8,289 nucleotides of DNA from Oscillospiraceae bacterium (GTDB lineage Bacteria > Bacillota > Clostridia > Oscillospirales > UBA929): assembly GCA_031258665.1 (NCBI GenBank), contig JAIRML010000276.1:1-8289 (forward strand), in the 5' to 3' direction. Made by a program: the position numbers and the translations under genes. The notes beneath the pieces were generated by a model. It was not told the origin of the DNA, made no database searches, and saw only the letters and a list, made by a program, of their open reading frames with translations. Below are positions 1 through 4,900 of this stretch, in pieces. Each line of letters begins with the position of its first letter. The first letter of the stretch is position 1.

Positions 1-281
1 TGCACATCGTACCCGTTGGCGGCCGTGAACACCGCCTCAAAATCCTTGACATTTGCCTCGCGATAGCCGGATTCAGACGGCGGATTGTTTACGATGCCGA
101 TCTTAATGGCCGCTCCGCCGCCGGCATCGTCGGGGGTGTCGGGGGTGTTGTCGGGGGCAGCGTTGGGGGTGTCGTTGGACACATCGGGGGTATTGCTGGG
201 CGTGGCGGAATTGTCCGCACAACCGGCGAGCATGGCGAGCACCACAAGTGCTGACACGACCAGACACAGGAATTTCTTCAT
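1..281 (-). CDS. Sugar ABC transporter substrate-binding lipoprotein, N-terminal part (runs off left edge)
   Basis: Only the first 93 codons are in the window. The protein opens with MKKF and a hydrophobic stretch ending in a lipobox, LAGC, with Cys21 as the expected lipidation site. This fits a membrane-anchored extracellular receptor of a Gram-positive ABC importer. Residues 22-58 are a low-complexity tether rich in Thr-Pro-Asp and ending in a Gly/Ala run. From residue 59 it matches the first strand and helix of a type-1 periplasmic binding fold (IKIGIV, then SESGYREAN). The SESGYR block resembles ESGWR in E. coli YtfQ, a galactofuranose-binding protein, so a furanose ligand such as arabinofuranose is plausible but not shown. 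The start is ATG at 281, with GGAGG at 295-291 and a 9-nt gap. It is transcribed divergently from the AraR-type gene and carries an operator-like palindrome in its promoter, which suggests arabinose control. Permease and ATPase genes are probably further left, outside the window. Confidence 0.88.
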   Translation of the reverse strand, partial: MKKFLCLVVSALVVLAMLAGCADNSATPSNTPDVSNDTPNAAPDNTPDTPDDAGGGAAIKIGIVNNPPSESGYREANVKDFEAVFTAANGYDV

Positions 282-300
282 TGCTTGAACCCTCCTTATT

Positions 301-326
301 ATTTTGGATCCCCATGATTTTGGATC
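301..326 (-). repeat. Short direct repeat in the transporter leader
   Basis: ATTTTGGATC occurs at 301-310 and again at 317-326, a start-to-start spacing of 16 bp. It lies just upstream of the ribosome binding site of the substrate-binding gene. I see no known function. It may be a local duplication in the 5' untranslated leader. Confidence 0.5.
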
Positions 327-341
327 TCCGCTTCTAGTACC

Positions 342-410
342 TTGTTGCCGCGAAGCGGCAACAAAAACAAAAATTTGGGTTGTGGGTTGCAGGGGCAACC
401 CACATTGGGT
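342..410 (-). repeat. Two-hairpin intergenic repeat, copy 1
   Basis: Two perfect hairpins separated by an AT-rich linker. Hairpin B has arms 342-351 and 355-364 (TTGTTGCCGC and its complement) with loop GAA. Hairpin A has arms 381-390 and 395-404 (TGTGGGTTGC and its complement) with loop AGGG. Read on the minus strand, the whole unit aligns with 1676-1745 over 70 columns with about 57 identities (my hand count). It lies between the minus-strand promoter and the transporter start codon, so it would be transcribed in that mRNA leader. No T-run follows either hairpin on either strand, so it does not look like a simple intrinsic terminator. A small dispersed palindromic element is the best description. 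Confidence 0.75.
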
Positions 411-432
411 TTCTGTCGACCCTGTTGACGCA

Positions 433-461
433 ATTATAATATACTCATACGTATAAGTCAA
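433..461 (-). promoter_or_regulatory. Sigma-A-type promoter for the transporter gene
   Basis: On the minus strand, TTGACT (461-456) is followed by a 17-bp spacer and a perfect TATAAT (438-433). Transcription would begin near 426, giving a leader of about 145 nt before the ATG at 281. The spacer and part of the -35 box are covered by the operator-like palindrome at 443-458. Confidence 0.82.
443..458. promoter_or_regulatory. Probable AraR operator in the transporter promoter
   Basis: ACTCATAC/GTATAAGT is a 16-bp palindrome with one mismatched pair. It matches 11 of 16 positions of the Bacillus subtilis AraR operator consensus ATTTGTACGTACAAAT (recalled from memory). It sits in the spacer and overlaps the -35 box of the minus-strand promoter, where a bound repressor would block RNA polymerase. 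The neighbouring regulator is AraR-like, which supports the assignment. Binding itself is inferred. Confidence 0.7.
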
Positions 462-507
462 GTAAACATAGCAAGTATTTTTGATACAAGTTTTAAAATA
501 TTCTTAA

Positions 508-523
508 ATTTGTCTTGACAAGT
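508..523. promoter_or_regulatory. Probable AraR operator in the araR promoter (autoregulation)
   Basis: ATTTGTCT/TGACAAGT pairs at 6 of 8 positions and matches 11 of 16 positions of the remembered B. subtilis AraR consensus. It covers the -35 box of the araR promoter, so binding would give negative autoregulation, as known for Bacillus AraR. Its centre is 65 bp from that of the operator at 443-458, roughly six helical turns, a geometry that would allow cooperative or looped binding. Confidence 0.62.
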
Positions 524-543
524 ATCGTGTTTATGTTTACAAT
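515..543 (+). promoter_or_regulatory. Sigma-A-type promoter for araR
   Basis: A perfect TTGACA (515-520), a 17-bp spacer, then TACAAT (538-543), one base from the consensus -10. Transcription should start near 550. This makes the upstream in-frame ATG at 550 an unlikely translation start and supports the one at 592. Confidence 0.85.
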
Positions 544-591
544 GAATACATGATATATCCAACGAAGATCGTTGAAATGGAGGCATTTAGT

Positions 592-1674
592 ATGAACAAT
601 TATAAATACCGCGCCATCGTGGATTGGGCCAAGCGATACATAGAGGAAAATGATTTGACGGCGGGAGAGAAATTCTATTCCGAGACAGAACTTTGCGAGA
701 TACACCACGTAAGCCGTCAGACGGTACGACAAGCTCTGGCCGTGTTGGAGAGACAAAACATACTGACAAAAAAGCACGGAAGCGGCACGTTTGTACAAAC
801 CACAAGGCACGAAAAAGCGAACGCAATCCCGACTGTCGGTGTGATCGCCACTTATTTCAGCGACTATATCTTCCCGAGCATCGTAACCGGGATCGAGCGC
901 GAGCTGGCAAAAAATAACATGGCGATGCAGCTCACCACGACGCACAATCACGTGGCCGAGGAGACAAGGGCGCTTCAGGCCATGCTTGCGCAGGGCGTAG
1001 ACGGCTTGATCGTAGAACCGAGCAAAAGCGGACTGCCCAACCCGAACACGGCCCTTTACGACGAAATTCGCGCCCGCGGCATACCCCTCATCTTTTTTAA
1101 CGCAAAATACCCGCAGTCAGATTTTCCGTTGATCGCCATGGACGACAAAGAAGCTGGGCGATGCGCCGCCGAGCACCTGATCTCGTTGGGCCACACGAGT
1201 GTGTCGGCGCTTCTGGTTTTTGACGACTATCAGGGTCAGCTGCGCTACAAAGGGTTTGTTGAGTGTCTGATGGCACATGGACTGCCGATTCCGGAGGAAC
1301 GCGTGCTGTGGTTTTCGACCGGGGAATGGGATGAGCTTTTCGCGGTCTCGAAAGAGCGTGTGACGGCGATGCTGTCGGCCTCCACGGCAGTGATGTGCTA
1401 CAACGACAAAATTGCGGTTGAGTTGTTGGATTTTTGTAAAAAAGCGGGGATTCGTGTGCCGGAGGATATGTCCGTGGTCGGTATTGACGACAGCAGCCTC
1501 GCGGAGCGCTGCGAAGTGCCGCTGACCTCCGTCAGCCACCCAAAACAGAAGCTGGGCGAAAAGTCCGCCGCGCTGCTGCTCGAAATGATCAAAACCGGAG
1601 CGCAAAGCGATCAGAGCTATTTGTACAAGCCCAGGCTGATCGTGCGCGCGTCCACGCGGGCAGTGGGTGAGTAG
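592..1674 (+). CDS. araR: AraR-type L-arabinose-responsive transcriptional repressor (GntR DNA-binding domain, LacI-type sensor)
   Basis: The 360-residue product is almost the length of B. subtilis AraR. Residues 1-69 form a GntR winged helix: the recognition helix region is SRQTVRQALAVL at 41-52, and the wing is GSGTF at 63-67. Residues 80-355 form a LacI/ribose-binding-protein-like sensor domain. Segments such as SDYIFPSI, DGLIVEPSKS, MCYNDKIA, VPEDMSVVGIDDS and LTSV.HPK closely match AraR as I remember it, where this domain binds L-arabinose and releases DNA. I chose ATG 592 because GGAGG at 579-583 lies 8 nt before it. An in-frame ATG at 550 would add 14 residues but lacks a ribosome binding site and coincides with the predicted transcription start. 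The gene is divergent from the sugar-binding lipoprotein and convergent with the GH43 enzyme. AraR-like palindromes in both flanking promoters point to control of the transporter and of itself. Confidence 0.93.
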   Translation: MNNYKYRAIVDWAKRYIEENDLTAGEKFYSETELCEIHHVSRQTVRQALAVLERQNILTKKHGSGTFVQTTRHEKANAIPTVGVIATYFSDYIFPSIVTGIERELAKNNMAMQLTTTHNHVAEETRALQAMLAQGVDGLIVEPSKSGLPNPNTALYDEIRARGIPLIFFNAKYPQSDFPLIAMDDKEAGRCAAEHLISLGHTSVSALLVFDDYQGQLRYKGFVECLMAHGLPIPEERVLWFSTGEWDELFAVSKERVTAMLSASTAVMCYNDKIAVELLDFCKKAGIRVPEDMSVVGIDDSSLAERCEVPLTSVSHPKQKLGEKSAALLLEMIKTGAQSDQSYLYKPRLIVRASTRAVGE

Positions 1675-1675
1675 T

Positions 1676-1745
1676 ACCCAACATGGGCTGCCTCCGCAGC
1701 CCACAACCCAAATTCTTGTTTTTTATTGCCGCGAAGCGGCAATAA
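1676..1745 (+). repeat. Two-hairpin intergenic repeat, copy 2 (inverted relative to copy 1)
   Basis: Begins two bases after the araR stop codon. Hairpin A has arms 1684-1691 and 1696-1703 with loop CTCC. Hairpin B has arms 1721-1732 and 1736-1747 with loop GAA. Compared with copy 1 (342-410, read on the other strand), all nine substitutions outside the B loop are transitions. Two pairs of them preserve base pairing: T-A becomes C-G in stem A, and G-C becomes A-T in stem B. Two transitions at the outer end of stem A are not compensated, shortening it from 10 to 8 bp. The two copies face each other across araR. Confidence 0.75.
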
Positions 1746-1762
1746 AAAAACAAGAATTTTTT
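1710..1762 (+). terminator. Rho-independent terminator of araR
   Basis: The B hairpin of repeat copy 2 extends into a stem of more than 20 bp. AATTCTTG at 1711-1718 pairs with CAAGAATT at 1751-1758, with one bulged A in the right arm's A-run (six T face seven A). The stem is followed by six T (1757-1762), partly shared with its base. It ends about 85 nt after the araR stop and has the right polarity to stop araR transcription. The same element thus serves as both repeat and terminator. Confidence 0.7.
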
Positions 1763-1780
1763 GGGGACAGATCCCATCCG

Positions 1781-1800
1781 CGAGGCGTCTCAGCGCCTCG
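1781..1800. repeat. Small GC-rich hairpin
   Basis: CGAGGCG (1781-1787) and CGCCTCG (1794-1800) form a perfect 7-bp stem around a 6-nt loop. It lies between the araR terminator and the next AT-rich palindrome. No T-run follows. Function unknown. Confidence 0.55.
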
Positions 1801-1814
1801 ATCCAACCCCCGTG

Positions 1815-1882
1815 TTGTTGAAAAACAAAGTTTTTCAACAAATAAACAAGAATTCAGGCAGGGGCGGCCCTTGCGGCCGCCC
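1815..1882. repeat. Third hairpin pair with the same plan as the two-hairpin repeat
   Basis: A perfect 12-bp stem (TTGTTGAAAAAC at 1815-1826, complement at 1830-1841, loop AAA) is followed by the linker AACAAGAATT (1845-1854). Then comes a GC-rich hairpin, GGGCGGCC (1862-1869) with GGCCGCCC (1875-1882). The order of AT-flanked hairpin, linker and GC hairpin is that of copy 1, and the outer TTGTTG/CAACAA is shared with its B stem. The stem cores differ, so this may be a diverged relative or a different palindrome family. Confidence 0.5.
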
Positions 1883-1907
1883 GCCGTACCGGACGCGAGG
1901 GTGGTCC

Positions 1908-1949
1908 CCGCGGCCCGCCGCCGGTTTTGACGGCGGGCCGCGGTTTTTT
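1908..1949 (+). terminator. Strong GC-rich hairpin terminator in the convergent intergenic region
   Basis: CCGCGGCCCGCCG (1908-1920) pairs perfectly over 13 bp with 1931-1943 around a 10-nt loop, and six T follow (1944-1949). The polarity is plus strand, so it would stop araR read-through before it becomes antisense to the GH43 gene. On the minus strand the same stem begins 21 nt after the GH43 stop codon but is followed by GGGACC, not a T-run. As a terminator for the enzyme gene it is therefore non-canonical. Confidence 0.72.
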
Positions 1950-1964
1950 CCTCAGAAAGTCAGA

Positions 1965-4900
1965 CTACTCGTTGGCCCGCGGCGCGGCAGACTGCTCTTT
2001 TACAACCACGCGGAAGGCCTTCTTGATCGCGTCCGCCCCCAGGCGCAGGGTGGCGACGAGGGTCACGGCCCTGTCGCCCTGCCCGTGGGCGGGGCGCGTG
2101 AGGGCGCCGTCGGCGGCGACCGTCGCCTCATCGCTCGAAGTCCAGGTGATCGCGCTACCCCGCGCGCCCCGGGTGGGGAGCGCGATGTCCTCCGTGACCG
2201 GCGCGCCGTCCCCCTCAGCCAACGTCAGCGCGGCAAAGTCGCTCAGCATGTCGTCCGGCAAGATACGGTTGTTGTCCTCGGCCGGCTGCGCGACAAACGT
2301 GAACGCCTCACTCAGAGGGGTCAGCGCGTCGTCCCACAAAAAGGCTTTGACGTACTGCGTCTCCGCCCCGTTTGACAGTTCGACCGCGCTCACAACCCGC
2401 ACGGTGCTCCCGGCCGCCGCCGTGAACGGCTCGGTGACAACGCGCAGACAGGGACCGCCCCGGCCGCCGTAGAACGCCACAATCAGGTATCCGTGCACTG
2501 TCTCATCGGTCTCATTGGTGTAATAGGCGGTCGTCGTGAGCGTGTCGCCCACCTTCAGCGCGTTGAGGGAGAAGTAGAGGTTTGCCCCAGGCGCGGGCGG
2601 CTGCGGCGCGGCGATGGACACTGGGCTCGACGCGAGCCAATATGTCCTCGAAAGCCCGCCGCCGCTGTTGTTTTTGACGCCCGTTGCGGATTCCGCGATG
2701 CCTCTGACGGTGATGTCCAAACCCACGTCCTCCGGGGCCGGCACGTACTCGGCGCCCGTCGCCCCTTCGATGACATCGGAACCGCGATACCACTGCCACG
2801 ACACCGCGTTCCAACCGACGCTGAATGAAGCGGTCAGTTTCGCGCCGACGTCGCCCACAGGGCCATCCGCGCCGGACACCGTGACCGCCGGGATCGTCTC
2901 GGGCGGCGTGCCGTCATAGGTGACGGGGATCCTGTTGATCAGCGGTACCGCCCCACCGGCGACCTCCTCGTCCGTCGGCTCGGTGTACGTAATCCGCGCG
3001 ATGCGGATCTCTCGTTTGTTGCCTGTGTTGATCTGCGCGTTTTCATTGGGGTCAACCAATCTCGGGCGCATTTCGTCGGTGAGGAAGCAATGATAGACCG
3101 CGTACCAATCGTCGGTTCCCGGCGTCTGCAGCACCGAATGATGCCCCGTGCCGAGGATGCCGAGACCCGTATCCATGTTCAAGATCTCCCCGCGCGACGT
3201 CCACGGCCCGGCCATCGATTTCGCGGTCGAATACGCGACGCGATACGTCGTGTTGTTTGTATCGTCGATCGAATACGTGAAATAATACGTCCATTCCCCC
3301 TTGTATTGGCGCGCGTGGAGGAACGAGCCTTCACGGAAGTTCGGCGCGGTCACGCTGACCTGCGTGCCGGACTTGACGCTGATCATGTCGTCGTTTAACT
3401 CGGCGTACCGTGCGGAGCTCTGCCCCCACGAAATATACCATTTTCCGGTCTGCGGGTCTTGGAAAACCGCCGGGTCGATGCCGTTTGCGACCTGCACCGG
3501 CTGCATGACAAAACCGGAGTCGGGCCTGTCGGAGACGGACACGTTCGTTTGGCTCTGCCCGGAGAAGTACAGGTAGTACCGCCCGTCGCGCTTTGCCATG
3601 GCGGGCGCCCACGCGCTCGTCGTGCGGCTCGGCAAAATGTCCGAATCGGGTGTTCCGTCCAGGTTTTGGTCCCGCAGGTTTACGACCACGCCTTTGTCTG
3701 TCCAATTCACCAGATCATCCGACTCAAAGCAGTGGATCTGCCAGCCTCGCCAGTTCGCGTGCCCGTCGGTCGTGGGGTAGATGTAGTATTTCCCGTTGTC
3801 GGCAAAGACCTCCGGGTCGGCGAAGAATTTCATCCCCATGGTTCCGGTCGCGTCCGTTTGCCCCGGAATGCGGACGGGTGTGACGAGGACTTCGACACGC
3901 ACTTCATAGACCTTTTCTGCGCCGGTCCGGTCCGTCATAACCACCACGCGGGGGTTCGTGTAATCGAAGACGCCTCCGGCGATGGGGCTGCCTCTCTCAT
4001 CGGCCAAGGCCGCGCCCTCGGTCAGGACATATTTGAGCGCCAGCTGCGATTTGTCTGTCCTTGTCCCATCCGTCGCGCCGGTCTCGGACCAATGGTCGAG
4101 GACGACCGTCAATATGGATTTGTCCCCGTCTTTCGTGACTCTCTGCGTCAGGACCTGATCCGTTTTCTCAATGGCAAGCTCCGGGGGGAATTGGGCCGCG
4201 ATTTCCTGCGCGGTCAGCGCGCGGTCATAGATCTTGAAGTTGTCGATCCAGCCGTTGTAATATTCGCCGGAGGATGTCCAGTTGGCCTTGCCGATCTGCA
4301 CGATGCCGCCGCTCCCGAGGATCGAGCTGAGCGTGTAATTGCTGGACGCGGTGCCGACCAATTTGCCCTTTACATAGATCTGGGTTGCGCCCTCGGTGAT
4401 GACCACATCGATGTGCGCCCAGTCCGACCCGGTCGCGGCGGACGGGTTCGCCGGCCTCGACCCGGAATTGTTGTACCGCTCGACAGTCGTCGTGCCGTTG
4501 TTGACCATGACCCCCAAGTAGCGTTCGCGCTGATAGGTTTGGGCGTTCGCGTCGGGCGCCGCGTAGAACACCCAGTTTGTGGCTGTCCTGTTCGGCTTCG
4601 CGTCAAAGGAGATCGTGATCTCCTCATACCCCGCCAACAAGCTGCCCCCGTCCCGCTTTGTGACACTGAGAAAGTTGTTGCTCGATCCGTTCAGATACAG
4701 GGCCGTATCCTCCGCGGGCTCACCCTCTTTTGCCTGCAGGGCATATGTCCCCGAAACCGCCGCTTTCGCGTTGCCTCCGTCAAAGACACCGCTCACAGCG
4801 GCTGTGTTGAAATTGAAATCCGCAAGCAGAGAAGCCCCCTCTTCGGCGTTCCCCTCCACCACGATCGTGGCCTCGACGAGACGATTCTCCGGCAGGATCT

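Noticed and set aside
342..364. Intrinsic terminator or attenuator in the transporter leader
   Set aside because: The stem is strong, but no T-run follows it on either strand, so a classic rho-independent stop is not supported.
411..440. Catabolite-response (cre) site near the divergent promoters
   Set aside because: I looked for a cre-like palindrome in the AT-rich control region and found no convincing match on either strand.
550..591. Upstream in-frame ATG of araR at 550
   Set aside because: It coincides with the predicted transcription start of the TTGACA-N17-TACAAT promoter and has no ribosome binding site. ATG 592 has GGAGG at the ideal distance.
493..951. A 152-codon frame on the minus strand opposite araR and its promoter
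   Set aside because: It overlaps the araR DNA-binding domain coding sequence and the promoter region. It has no ribosome binding site and its protein looks like no family.
1676..1882. CRISPR array or clustered regularly spaced repeats
   Set aside because: The repeats are inverted hairpins of different sequence with irregular spacing. There are no uniform direct repeats with unique spacers and no cas genes nearby.
1761..2375. A 204-codon plus-strand frame across the hairpin-rich intergenic region
   Set aside because: It runs through terminators and palindromes and then antisense to the GH43 C-terminus. The composition is Arg/Gly/Pro-rich, as expected from GC-rich non-coding frames.
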